Shown here: piece by piece, positions 35,375-49,736 of the stretch
Layout: each line of letters starts with the position of its first letter
Numbering within the stretch: the first letter of the stretch is position 1
NCBI GenBank assembly: GCA_031835245.1
Contig: JAVKOQ010000036.1
Location: 67,001 to 131,000 of the forward strand
Direction of reading: 5' to 3'
Length of the DNA stretch: 64,000 nt
DNA from: Balamuthia mandrillaris
Lineage: Eukaryota; Discosea; Longamoebia; Balamuthiidae
Program-made: the position numbers and the translations under genes
Notes under the pieces: generated by a model
What the model was told of the DNA's origin: nothing
The model's database searches: none
Seen by the model: the letters and a program-made list of their open reading frames with translations, nothing else

Positions 35375-37785
35375 TCACTTCTCTACGAGTTTCTTGGCGA
35401 GGTCAGCGGGGAACATGTCTTGCGTGAACCGCCACAATGCCCACCGTCCGTCCTCGCCGCAGGAACCAACGCGGTCCTTTCCGTTGTATCCAACTCGATA
35501 AATGGGTTGCATGTGTCCTGATGTGAAGACATGCATTGCGGAGCGAGATGTTTTCTGCTTTTGCTCCTCCTCTTCTTCCTTTTCTTCGTTCCAACGCAAC
35601 AATCGCATCGTACGATCCATCGAAGAAGTTATAAATTTGCTTTCGTTGATGACAGTAATGTCCGTGATAGCTGATTTGTGGCCTGAATGAAATCGGTCGG
35701 TGAGGCAGTTAGCCTGTTCTTCGTTCGAAGAAGAAGATGGAAGATCCCAAATGGAAACAAAACCGTCCCATGACGCGGAGAGGAAGCGAGCTTTGTTGGA
35801 AGCAGGTATCCGTTGGATGCTGGAAACAGGAGAGCTTCCAGATGATAACAAGAACAACGGTTTCGATGTGTTTCTTGCTTCCCACACTATTTTTTTTCAA
35901 CAATAAAAGTTAGCGGAAAGAAAGAAGCCGAGATAACAGCTTTTAAATAGGCGAACCTTGAAGGACGTTGTCGACAGCAACAGCAATCAAGTCATCACCC
36001 ACACCAGCAAGAGATCGGATGGGTGCACAACAATCTGTTTCTCCACCTCCAAATGAATGAACCAGCGTTGAAACATTTGGATCCATTACATGCACTCTCC
36101 CTTTGGTGTCTCCACAATAAATCCTTTGCTCCTCTTCTTGTTGTTGCATCAGCAATCGCCAAACGAATGTAGTTTCGTCCTTAACTGTATTGAAAGAGCA
36201 AGAGCTGTCTTGCTGCCCCTTTGTCAAGTCCCATCTTCGTAAAACACCATCCAAACCTGAGCTCCATGCCTTGACTGGGCTTTGCAGCGCTATGGAAAGG
36301 AATGCCATGGAAGAAGGGGATTTTAAAGTGTGCATACAATGAGAGGTGTTGACGTTCCAAAGTTTCAACGACCCATCAGCGGATGCAGTAAGAACTTTCA
36401 TCATGGGATCCACAAAAGCAAAGTCATAAATAGCTAAAAGAAAAATGTTAACATATTTCGAATAAACAAGAATGCAGAGTCTGAAAGAAAAGAAACGTAC
36501 CCGAAGAGTGTCCAGAACAATAACTTACAGTATATCGACTGCCCGTTCTGTCCTTTCTCTCCGTTCTTTCTCTCTCTGGTGGGGTCAAGCAATATCTAAA
36601 CCCGTATATCCGATTTTCTTGATCCTCCTGCCCCTCCTCCTCTCTCGTTCTCTTTGGCAAAATTACCGAAAAGTGAGTTTGACTCATTTCTGGTGCCCTT
36701 ACCGTGAAGGAAGGGCCTATAACTTGACTCGTTCCTTGTCCCAAAGGAAATGGTATGTCGCACCGGACTACTGTCATTCCTCCTCTCCTTTTTCGTTCGT
36801 CTGCTTCTCTGTCTTCTCCGTCGAAAGAGGAAGGATAGGGCGAAGCAGAAGAACAACGCTCCTCAAAGAGACGAGCCATTGTAGTTTGAGAGGTTTGCCA
36901 GGTGGAGAGAGCGAGCGGATCCAGAGCAGAGCGCATGACAGAGCGAGGAGCGGCAATCCATGTCGGGTTCAGCAACAAGTCGGGTTGGTGTTGAAGGTTC
37001 TCAAAGAGGACGTCCTCGTTCTCGATGTCGAAACAGATCATGGTGGCAATGCGACCAAGCCTGGAGGTATCCCATACTCCGACTTTGTCGCCTGGGTGAT
37101 GCTATTGGGGTTGTCAGCGAAGACGAGAAGGGGACGCGAGAACGGAGGAGAGCTGTAGGAAGGGATGACGTACAGCTCCTTCGTGAGTAGGTTTTCGTTT
37201 GCGATAGTAGCCAAGGATGGAGCCATCATCCCCAATAACGACGGAGGTGACATAGGAGCGTCGATCCGTGTATTCATGCATCGTTCCAGCCACTAGACCA
37301 GCAGAACGGAAATGTTTTAAAACCTGTTTCCTAAAGAAAGAAACGACAAGAAAGAAGGTAAGAAAGAAACCTGCAAAGACTGAATGCTTCTCGCAAACAT
37401 GAGCAATAGGTCTGAGAGCAGGACAGGTTTCAAGAGCAGGTTCACCATAGCTGACGTCGCTCAGGCTGTTCTCAGGAAAGATGACAACGTCGGCCTTTCG
37501 GCCCTCCACTCTCTCCTGTTGAGCGAGAAAGCCGTCTAACCCTGCGGCCATACGTTCTCCGTTTAGTGGACATAGCTGCAACACGGTCACCTTGATGTCG
37601 TTGTGTTCTCCTTCCTCTTCTCCCTTCTCGAAAGAAGAGGACGGAAAGAGCTGAAGTTTGTTCACCAATGTGGCTGTCTGCTCGTCGGCAGAAGAAGAGA
37701 AGGAGAAGAAAGACCAAGAGGCCGAAGGGGACCCCAAAATGGTTCGTTTGAGGTCGACCTTAGCGGCTTGCAGCGCTTGTTCCAT
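35375..37785 (-). CDS. Nitrilase (carbon-nitrogen hydrolase) fused to WD40 repeats
   Basis: Five exons: 37785-37371, 37292-37174, 37101-36501, 36433-35957, 35886-35375; 707 residues in one phase. The N-terminal half has the nitrilase triad: Glu105 in VVIFPENSLS, Lys in YYRKRKPTHEG (about 170-172) and Cys201 in IATMICFDIENED. The C-terminal half (from about residue 380) has at least six WD-like strands, e.g. LTASADGSLKLWNVN, WSSGLDGVLRRWDL, RFLSASWDGFVSIWDL, ITSSMDRTMRLLRW and GEDGRWALWRF. The link runs inside one exon and then across a phase-1 intron (36434-36500), which supports a true fusion rather than two genes. The substrate (amide or nitrile) is unknown; the propeller suggests complex assembly. 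Confidence 0.9.
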
Positions 37786-38287
37786 TGAGAGTTGTTTTTC
37801 GTTGTTTTGTTCACCCTAGGGTTTCTAAACAAAAAATAAAGAAAGAAAGAAAGAAGTGCACGGTGAGTCCGGACCGGGGATCCCCAAGTCTTTCATGTCT
37901 CCCTCACAGCAGGGGAGAACCTAAACTGTCGACAGCAAAATATTCTTCATAATAGGTTGAATGTAAACAATTAGGGTCGTGTGGAGAACGCAAAGAATTC
38001 GAAGAACCTAACCGGGAACAGAACCATGAAACTATTAGGTTGATTTTCCCATAGTGATCTCAAAGAGTCCAAATTCGGGTAATTCTTGACGAATGTAAAG
38101 AATGCGAAACGATTTTTTGTTTTTTCGCCGACAGCAGAAAGGGAGGGAAGATTTGGAAGAAAGAAGAGAAAGAATCAGGGTTGGGGGAGGAGGAACGCGA
38201 TCCGTGGTGTGTTTTAGAAAGAAAAAAACAAAACCAAAGACAGCTTTGCGTGTGTGTGTGTGACAGACTAAAACCCAAAGAGAACGA
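37786..38287. other. Divergent promoter of the nitrilase-WD40 and PCYT2 genes
   Basis: 502 bp without a gene. It holds CTGTCGACAGCAA (GTCGAC at 37928-37933) and a short (GT)n run before the PCYT2 start. Confidence 0.5.
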
Positions 38288-39629
38288 ATGGAAAAGAGTG
38301 GCAGCAGTGAAGAAACGCAACAACCAAAGAAGCTGGTCAAGGTGTGGGTGGATGGCTGTTTTGACATGATGCACTTTGGCCACGCCAACGCCTTGCGGCA
38401 GGTTCTCTCTATCTTTCTTGTTCGTGTTTTTCCCCACTCGCTCACTCGCCTTTGTTGTTGTTGTTTTTTTTTTCCCTTTCGCCCCACAGGCCAAAGCCTT
38501 AGGCGACTACCTCATCGTGGGCGTCCACTCCGACGCCGAAGTGCTCAAAAACAAAGGCCCTCCCGTCATGAAAGAAGAAGAACGGTTTTCTTGCACTCTC
38601 CTCTCTGCTCTCCCTTTCTCTCTACTTCCTGCAAATCCCTCCAACATTTTTTTTCAACACAAAGACCCTCACTCACCCATCGCTTTTCGTTTTCCACTCC
38701 AAAAAAAATAATGTGATTAAACAAAAAATCAGATATGCACAAGTGGCGGCCTGCAAATGGGTGGACGAGGTGGTGCCCGACGCGCCCTACATCACCCAGC
38801 TGGAGGTGATGGACCAGCACGATGCGGACTTTGTGGTGCACGGCGATGACGTTACCACGGCTGCCGACGGCAGCGACTGCTACGCCAAGGCCAAGGCGGT
38901 GGGCCGCTACCGGGAGGTCGCCAGGACGACGGGCGTCTCCACCACCGACATTGTCAAGCGCATGTTGGAGTGCACCAAGGAGCACTATGTGGTGGACGCG
39001 GGAAGCATTCTGGAGGGCTCGCCGATGGTGCCGAGTATGAGCGAGGGAACGAACAAGGGCAGCCCGCCGACCGGCATTGCCAAGTTTATCGCTACGTCGC
39101 AGAAGATAAGCAAGTTTTCAAATGGCAAGGAACCAAAGGTTTGTAGTTTTCATTTCCCTGCTTCTCTCTTCCATGTCCTCTCCTTCGCTGATCTTGTTCG
39201 TTTCTATGTTGGCTTGCTTACATTAATGTAAATGTCAAAAAACAAAACAACAACAAAAAAACAAAACAGCCAACAGACAAAATAGTGTACATAGATGGTG
39301 CTTGGGACGTGTTCCACGTTGGTCACTTGAAGATATTGGAGAAGGCCAAAGCCCTGGGCAACTTTTTGATAGTGGGTGTATTAGATGACCTCGTCGTCAA
39401 CCGCTACAAGAAAGCCAACTTTCCTATCATGAACCTCTATGAACGCGTGCTAAGCGTTTTGTCATGCAAGGTTTGTTTTTGATGTTCTTGTTCTTCTTCT
39501 TGTTCTTCTTCTTCTTCTTCTTGTTCTTCTTGTTCTGGTTCTTCTTGTTCTTCTTGTTCTGGTTCTTCTTCTTCTTCTTGTTCTTCTTGTTCTTCTTCTT
39601 CTTCTTCTTCTTCTTCTTCTTCTTCTTCT

Positions 39630-39667
<38 letters not shown>

Positions 39668-40072
39668 CCGCTCCTTTCGCTCTCACTGTGTCTGTTTTGT
39701 TTTGTTTTGTTTTTTTCTGCTTTTCTTTTCTCTATAATAATTTTTCAAAAAACAAAGTATGTGGATGAAGTGGTAATAGCTGCACCGGAGAAAATAACCA
39801 AGGAGTTTATTGACGGCCTCAACATCCAATGCGTGGTGCACGGCAAGGACCCCGTGGAGCCCTGCGAGGATGGAAGCGACCCTTACGAGGTGGCCAAGGA
39901 GTTGGGGTTGTACAAGGAGATTGACAGCGGGAGCGACATGACCACCACCGTCATCATCAACCGCATCAAGGAGAACAGGAAGATGTACGAGGAGAGGAAC
40001 AAGAGGAAGGAGGTGAAAGGGGAGGAGGAGAAGCGCGTGTTGTCGCAGCAGGCAGAAGCGACCTCTTCCTGA
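38288..40072 (+). CDS. PCYT2: Ethanolamine-phosphate cytidylyltransferase
   Basis: Five exons: 38288-38401, 38490-38584, 38733-39138, 39270-39470, 39758-40072; 376 residues, usual for the family. It has two cytidylyltransferase folds in tandem. The first has VWVDGCFDMMHFGH (HxGH at 29-32) and RTTGVSTTDIVKRM; the second has VYIDGAWDVFHVGH (HxGH at 221-224), FVVHGDD/CVVHGKDPV and MTTTVIINRI. It makes CDP-ethanolamine from CTP and phosphoethanolamine in the Kennedy pathway for phosphatidylethanolamine. Intron 4 carries a long TTC/TTG and CT microsatellite on the sense strand. Confidence 0.97.
39480..39661 (+). repeat. TTC/TTG and (CT)n microsatellite in PCYT2 intron 4
   Basis: TTCTTCTTG blocks followed by (TTC)n and then (CT)n on the sense strand. 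Confidence 0.9.
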
Positions 40073-40159
40073 AAGAAGGAAAAAATAATCGATAAAACCA
40101 ACCAAATTTTTTTTGTCGCTAGTTTCCTTTTGCGAGATATTTTAATATATTGTAAATTT

Positions 40160-40295
40160 GTCGACAAAATCTAAAACTATTATGTACATTTTGCGGTGAA
40201 TATTCATGACGACACGATATACACCGCCAACAAATTGCGATAATCGGCAAAAAACAGTGAAAAAGGGATTATTATTCAACAATCGTGATGTCGAC
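40160..40295. promoter_or_regulatory. GTCGAC pair and shared 15-mer upstream of the Sec14-PH gene
   Basis: GTCGAC at 40160-40165 and 40290-40295 lie 201 and 71 bp upstream of the start at 40361. AATATTCATGACGAC at 40198-40212 is identical to 30895-30909 upstream of the mutarotase gene. Confidence 0.45.
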
Positions 40296-40360
40296 AACAA
40301 ATAGATAAAACACCTGTAACGGAGTATCTCCTGTTGCAGCAAACAAACAAACAACGAAAG

Positions 40361-42876
<2,516 letters not shown>

Positions 42877-43217
42877 GAACAGCGCCTGAAATAACTCAAG
42901 TTAACACCTTCTTCTTCCGTGCTCTTCTTCCCCATCATCATTCTAGTTACTATTTTAGGTGAAAGTGACATCACATACTACCTAATTTAGAAACTATGAC
43001 ATCATATTCGATGCCCGATATTACCTTATAAGGTAGGTTCGCGTCGTTTGGTGACAATATCGTTTCGTTTATTGTTTTCGTTCTCAGGCCAAACGAAAAA
43101 AAACCAAGGAAGGACCTTACCCGTCGTTGTTTTTCAAACAGGCCAACAACGGAAAAGATTTCAATAGTGGAAAGCAAAGCTGTATTTTAAAAATCCGCAA
43201 AGAGAAGAACGAAGAGA
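42877..43217. other. Intergenic region upstream of the RhoGAP gene
   Basis: No gene. It contains the 14-bp palindrome TACCTTATAAGGTA (43022-43035) and two GACATCA elements. Confidence 0.5.
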
Positions 43218-46200
43218 ATGGAAGAGGGAGAGGTCTCGTCCTCTTCTAGCGGGGAGACGGCCAACGGGAGTGTGGATCTTCGGTTGCGCCTTGTGCCTTT
43301 GCCCCCTGCTACGGGCTCGCCCAACAGTCCAAAACTTCCCCGACCTCTCGCTCCAAGCTCTGGAAGTACAGTTTCTTTGGCTTATTTCACTTTCATTACT
43401 CTATCTGTTCTTCTAACGACCTCTTCTTCTCTCTTGTAGAAGTGGTAGCAACTGGAGCATCTGGCAGCATAAGAGAAAAAATTTCATCACTGTCTCAAAA
43501 TAGACTGTCACAGGAACAACAAAGAGACGTTTCTGCTTCTCCGTCTACTTCAACATCGTCACCACCACCACTTCCTGATCCTGAGGCCAGGGCAAGACTT
43601 CAAACCAGGATAAGGGGATTGTCTCAGCAGCTCCCAAACCATCCTATATTCTCGCCATATGCTGCTGAAGGCAGTAAAACTGCTGAAGGTAAAATATGAA
43701 ACACTCTCACTTTCGTGGCCTTTCCTTCTGCTTTAATTTTCGTATCTCACACAAAAACATACTAGATGTAGAACAAACGAAAACAAAAAAGAAGCCAACC
43801 AAATCGAGATCGTTCCGACTAACTCCTTCCAGCATACCACTCGGCCTGACCTCCAAGAAACGTTCTGCCAGTCTTAAAACCATTCCCACTTCTACCTCAT
43901 CCACCTCTTTGGCCTCCACTCCGTCTCCCCTGTCCTCCTCCTCCTCGCTTTCGACTACGTCTTCTGCTTCTCCGTCTTCTTCCCCGAACAATGTCCCTTT
44001 CGCTTCGATGACAACAGGTTCTCCTGGAGGAACTACCATCACAACTACCTCACGCCCTTCTAGAACTCTTCAATTATCCTCCCCGTCTTTTGCTCTGCGT
44101 CCTTCTCAAGCTTCTTCTACTGCTGCTCTTACATTCAACCCTCCTCCCTCTTTTTCTTCATCTTCCATATTATTGACTATAGATGTGCCATCGTTGGACT
44201 TCGCTTGGACGAACAACAAACTTCGTTTCCGCTCTTCATCTCCGGTGAGCAGTGCCAAAGAGGTCATTGAAAGTAGACTGAGAGAGAATTCTTCTGCAAG
44301 TGACAATAATCGACTCTATAATAACCACCTTGGCAACTCGTCTTCGGTGCTTGATGGCTTAAGTATGTTCTTCCCTCAGTTGGGCATATGGTTGGAGGAC
44401 GATAGAACGCTGGGAGAATACTTTCTGAAGAATGGAGTTCGTCACCCTTATTCTTATTCTCTTTATGCTCCCTTTAACAATTGACTGATAACAACGCACG
44501 AACAGGATCGTATCGAAATGAGACAACGCCCTCCTTCTTCCAACTTCTTCGTTGTTCACATTCTCGTTGAAGCATCCGCCATTGAGGAAGAAGTGCTTTG
44601 CTGCCACGAAACAACTGTTCGTGGAGTGATGCATTCGTTGCAACATCATGATGCAGCCACTATCAATGAGCCTGCTGACATTTCTAACTTTGGTCTTGTG
44701 AGGAATGGAACGTGGTTGGAGGATCATGTTCTAGTTTCTGGACTTGGACTTGCTGAACAGGTTTCTTTTTCGTCTTTCCGCTCCTTCCTTCTTTTCTTGC
44801 TTGTGTTTCTAAGCCTCTTCTTGTTCTTTTTTCTTGTTCCTCTTCTCCTTCTCCTGCAACTAAAAAAACATATAGGAGATATTGTTGTTCAGAAAACGTT
44901 ATCACCAAAAGCCAAAGAAGAAGCCGCCTCCGCCTCCTCCTGGCGTTCCTTCACCACAACAATCAGCAAACAATGGCTACGGTGATGACAGCAACTCACA
45001 CGAAGAAAGACCAGACGAGACAGCGACAGAAAAACAAAACTCTCCCAAAGCACCTCCAAAACGAACGCAGTCGATGTACTTGCCTCGTTTGTCTGCCTTC
45101 TCCCCTCCTGTCGGTCCACGAGCGCTTCTTCAACCCGCTTCTTCTCCCCATTCCAGAGCTTTGGCTGGGTCACCATCTCCTTCACCTACTGCTGTGCCTG
45201 TTTCTTCTGCTTCACAAGCAGAAACTGAACAAACCGAAGCTGAGGCAACTGAAAAAGAGAGCTCTCCCTCGACAATGAATCGACCCTCTCAAGGAAGGTT
45301 GAGAAAGAGAAGAAGTTCTACTGGAGGAACTTTGCGAAGCGTTTTGCGGAGAGCTACTAACAGCAACTCAGCCGATGCCTCCAACAACAACAACGAAGCA
45401 AACAATAACGACATGACCAACAACCAAAAAAAAGAGAGTAAAGAAGACACAAAGAAGAAGAAGAAAAGCGGAAATAGGAGAGATGATAACAAGATACGAA
45501 TGCAAAACAAGGATCCGTCGTCAACGTCTCCTTCACACGCTTCTACGCCATCTTCTTCTTCTCCAGGAGGAAGTCCAAGAAGGATTGGAGCGTTTAAAGC
45601 CTTATCAATGTATCTCTCTGACAAGGAAAAACCTCAACTCGAACAACTCCAGTATGCTGTTTCATCGTCTGCTTCCTCCTCTCCTCCTCGTTCCGGCGCA
45701 AGTTCTCCTTCATTCCCTGCTTCTGCTTCCCCATTAGAAAGCCCTTCTTCATCCGCTCTTGTGAAGGTAATGTGCATCGAAGAAGACTTTTCCACCTTGG
45801 TGAAAGTGAGCGGAACAGATACAGCCGGCGACTTGAAACGCCGTTTGAAGAAGAAGATGAGAAACATCGATGAGTACGATCTTTACATTGTTCGGAATGA
45901 TGAGACGGGCGGAGAAGAAGAACCAGTGAGCGGTGAACTAATGGAGGACGTTGAGGCATTACAACACCATAACATTCGTTCTGGTAACGTTTTATTTCTT
46001 CGACCGAACTCTTCGCGCCATCAACTTCAGCCCAAACATCAAGCCCATTACCCCGCTTCTCCTCTTATCTCTCCTACCCGCGATGCCTCAGTCTCGCCAA
46101 CACCTGAAGATTCCTCTTCATCTTTGCATCCGCCTTTTGTTTCGTCATCCTCTCCTCCATCAACGGAAAGTCCAAGAGGGAGAGCACGTAATGGTGCATT

Positions 46201-47550
46201 ACCCTCAATGGATGATGATGGCGGAGACGAAGGAGTTGGTAACATTGGATATGGAAAAAGACGTGCCGGACCGTCGAAGAAGATCTACTCTTCTCTCTCC
46301 CACTTTTTCAAGAACCGACCAGATAGAGGAGAGTTGGTGGAGAGAAACATATTGGCCGAGCCCCCCGTTGTGGCGGAGAGCTCTCCCGCGTTGCGGTTGC
46401 CTGTCATCACAGCCTTAGTGAACTATCTCGATTCTCCTCGTAAGTAATCCTTCACCTGTTATTGAAGAAGTTTTTAACACGTTGTTTTAAACGAACAGAA
46501 GCGTTGCAGTCAGAAGGATTGTTCAGGATATCAGGAACTGCTGACACTGTTCATAAGATTTGGTCCACGTTTCATGGTATGAGTTTGTTGATTGTTTCAG
46601 CAGCTGTTTTTGTGCTCACGCATAACGTAAAACCAAACAACCAGGAAGTAACTTGTCTCTGCCGGAAGGTAAGGTACATGACGTGGCGGGCGCCTTCAAA
46701 CAGTATCTTCGCGAGAGTCCTCAACCGCTGATCCCATTCGGCTTTTACGAACGCTTTTTGAAAGCTGGAGGTTAGTTTGTCTTCTGTTCTAGCTTCATTC
46801 GTTGTGCTCATACATTTCTGTTAAAAAAAAACAGCAATAGAAGACCATGATGATCGTTGCCCTGTGCTGAAACAACTTGTTGAAGACTTGCCGCGAGAGA
46901 ATCGTCTTATGCTTGTGTACCTCTTTTCTCTCTTGCAAAAAGGTGTTCTTCTTGCTTTATGCCGTTCAACTTCTTGTTCTTTTGTTTTTCTTCTCTTCCT
47001 CCTCCTCCTTCTAGTTCTTCTACTTGTTCTTCTTCTATTCTCTTCTTCATTTTTCTTCTGACCCATCATGTTGTGCAGTCACACAATATTCGGAGGACAA
47101 CAAGATGTCATCCAACAATCTGAGCATCGTGTTCGGGCCTACCATCATGAGAAACATGTCGAACACGGTGGACTATTCCTCAACCACCCGGCAGAGCAAT
47201 GTCGCCTTTTCGCTGGTGGAAGACTTTGACAACATCTTTGAGAAGCTGCTGTTGGAGAAGGAAGCTGAAGCCATCGATGACCAAGAACCGGAAAACGCAG
47301 CTAGACCAGCCGCAAGCCATGTACAGAAAGAATTGTTGCTGGACGATGGTAAACTCCTCCCTATCTCTCCACTTCAGTGCTCCATTTGTTCTGAGTCAAA
47401 TACAATCCCCATATCAAGGAGAGCGCGAAGCATATCAACTGCTTCTCGATGGGCTACAGTCGCAAGGGAAATCCGTTGCAGAGAGAAGGGAATCACTCGC
47501 TCGTCTTGTGGTTTGTCTTAATGGTATTTCTTCTTTCGTGCTTGAGAGGG

Positions 47551-47609
<59 letters not shown>

Positions 47610-47761
47610 AAAAACATAAACTAATAATAGGGTGAAAAAGTACAGACGTCAAGTTCAAGGAACATCTGTTACAAAGCAAAGGAACAGAAGGAGTGTTCGC
47701 TCTCTGTTCATCCATCGCCCAACACGCTCTTTTGCTTCTCAACAACGATTCACAAACCTGA
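43218..47761 (+). CDS. RhoGAP protein with ubiquitin-like (talin-F0-like) modules
   Basis: Eleven exons close to 1228 residues: 43218-43365, 43440-43688, 43766-44436, 44506-44760, 44876-46439, 46499-46576, 46645-46770, 46835-46942, 47079-47348, 47422-47523, 47646-47761. The N-terminal third is Ser/Thr/Pro-rich. Three ubiquitin-like modules follow: one ending FFPQLGIWLEDDRTLGEYFL, one ending FGLVRNGTWLEDHVL, and one VKVMCIEEDFSTLVKVSG. The first two resemble FERM F0 folds of talins. The RhoGAP domain is complete: ALQSEGLFRISGTADTV with the Arg finger, VHDVAGAFKQYLRESPQPLI, LPRENRLMLVYLFSLL and NKMSSNNLSIVFGPTIMR. It should inactivate Rac/Rho GTPases. The acceptor of exon 10 is the least certain border. 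Confidence 0.9.
47547..47607. repeat. (GA)n microsatellite in RhoGAP intron 10
   Basis: Purine run on the sense strand, an exception to the sense-pyrimidine bias of other introns here. Confidence 0.9.
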
Positions 47762-47856
47762 AGTGTGGCCTCTTTGCTCTTCTTTTTTGCTGTTGTTTGT
47801 AACAATGTATCAATACATGCTCGTTTCTTCCTTTGCGTTCTTTCCTCTGCCTCGAC

Positions 47857-49090
47857 TCACTTCAAAAGCGAACAGTCGAGAACGGTCAGCTCAGGAGCGG
47901 CATAACCGGTGTTAAAGCCCATCACAAAGGGGTGCGGCGGCAGGGAAAGCGCCCCAGAAACATCCTGACCGTTCACCTCGAAGCGAACCGCTCTCTTCCT
48001 ATCATCCACGGTCACGGTGATGGTGTAAGGCACGTTCTCGTCAAAGCCTTGCGCCAACGTGAAGCGTTTGTCTTTAACGCAGGCGCGAAGCCCTTGTTCA
48101 TCCACATCCCGTTCTCGTTGTAGCTTTTGGAGCAGCTCGTGTTCGGCAAAGTAACACCGCCTGTCTGAAATGCTCAGGGAGACAAAGGGGAGCCGCTTGA
48201 TGAGGAAGGTGTTGAAGTAGCCGCCGCCGTAGTTGAAGAGGGGGTCGGCGGGGTCGAGGTGGAAGAGGCCGACCTCCCAGTTGCGCGTGGCTTGGAACTG
48301 CAGGCGGATGGCCTTGTTGTGCCAGCCGCAGAACATGGCCTTGCGTTCCTCCGGATGGTCCCTGTCGTCAGCGTCCGGCCGTTGTTGTTTGCCTCTGACC
48401 GGCTCAACTTCCTTCTGTGGCGAGGAGGAGGCAGACGGAGAAGAAGCTGATGGAGAAGACGACGATGAAGCTGAGGAAGAAGAAGACGAAAAAGAAGAAG
48501 ACGAGATGGGGTGACGAAGAAGCCATGGGCGCAGCTGGCGTTCGGTGGAGAGAACGGCCTTGGGGCAGGAGCCCTGATGGTCTTCGCGCAGGATGGTCCG
48601 GAAGTTGGGGGAGGGGAAGAGATAGACGTGGGCGGCAAGCAGGGGGTGAAAGCAAAACCTGGTCTGGGCGTACTCTTTGAACTTTTGGATCCAGTTTGCT
48701 GCTGCTGGTTGTTGCTGCTGCTGTTCTCCCTCTTTCGGCGATGAAGAGGAGATCAGGTGGCCGTCAAACTCGCCAAAGGACTGAAGAAAGAAATGGCTCC
48801 AGACAAAGTCGTCTTGAGCGGCGGAGAGCCAGCGTTTGTTAACCGTAAAGCAGGGGTGGATGGACGCTACGTCCAGAAACCGAAACATCATCATCTGATA
48901 TAATGTTGTTGTTTTTTTTTTTAACAAAAAAAACGTTGTGTTCGTCAAACCCTTCAGCTGATGAAGAAAAGCAAGAGACGAGAGAGATGATCCCTCCTCG
49001 TTGCCCCCAACGTTGTTGTTAGGGGAGAGGGACAAAACAACAAACCAGTATTTCGGGAGGCAGCTCCTCCCAGCCCTCCTCCCCCTCCAT
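47857..49090 (-). CDS. F-box protein
   Basis: Two exons: 49090-49046 and 48894-47857; 360 residues. The intron splits the F-box: WEELPPEIL then MMMFRFLDVASIHPCFTVNKRWLSAAQDDFVWSHFF, the usual LPxEIL...V...NKRWxxxxxDxxxW pattern. The C-terminal 200 residues form a probable beta-sandwich (IRLQFQATRNWEVGLFHLDP, YTITVTVDDRKRAVRFEVNG, HPFVMGFNTGYAAPELTVL), reminiscent of SPRY/jelly-roll lectin folds, and would bind the substrate. It would act as the receptor of an SCF ubiquitin ligase. A polyserine linker joins both parts. The fold call for the C-terminus is inference. Confidence 0.85.
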
Positions 49091-49341
49091 TTCGTTTATC
49101 TCTTCTTCGTTGTTCTTTTTAGCACCAAAATATAAGAAAGCAAAAACAAGAATTAGTAAGAGACAGAGAGGGGAGAGAGAGGATAGAGGAGAGAGAGAGG
49201 GAGGGAGGGAGGGAGGGAGGGAGGGAGGGAGGGAGGGAGGGAGGGAGGGAGGGAGGGAGGGAGGGAGGGAGGGAGAGGGAGAGAAGCGAACCACATGGAG
49301 AGAGCAAATGAGCTTTATACACTTGTCCTAATTGTGCTATA

Positions 49342-49390
<49 letters not shown>

Positions 49391-49736
49391 AATGAAGAGC
49401 AAACTAAGAATGTTTCAGAGAGAACAAAGAAGAGAGAGGAAACGAAGAATGTTTCAGGGTGAGAGAGAGAGAGAGAGAAAGAGCAAACGAAAAATGAAGC
49501 GTAAACTAAGAATGTTTCGCAGAGAGGAGAGAGAGAGAGAGAGAGAGAACACGAATGAGAAAAGAGAGCAAAGAAGAGCGAAAAGCAAACGGAGAGAAGG
49601 CTTCTAAGAGAGAGAGAAAGGGTGTTTTTGTTTTCAAACGGTTTTTTGTTATTGCAAAGAGAGGGAGGGAGAGAGAAACAACCGCACAGGCCGCGTTGCT
49701 CCACCACCACCTTCTTCTTCAGCTTGGTGAAAGTAC
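49091..49736. repeat. GA-rich intergenic region with (GGGA)n and a minisatellite
   Basis: (GGGA)n runs at 49197-49274 and (GA)n at 49348-49384. Between 49400 and 49530, three copies of a unit containing AAGAATGTTTC with GAGAGA flanks are spaced 36-63 bp apart. No gene is supported. Confidence 0.8.
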
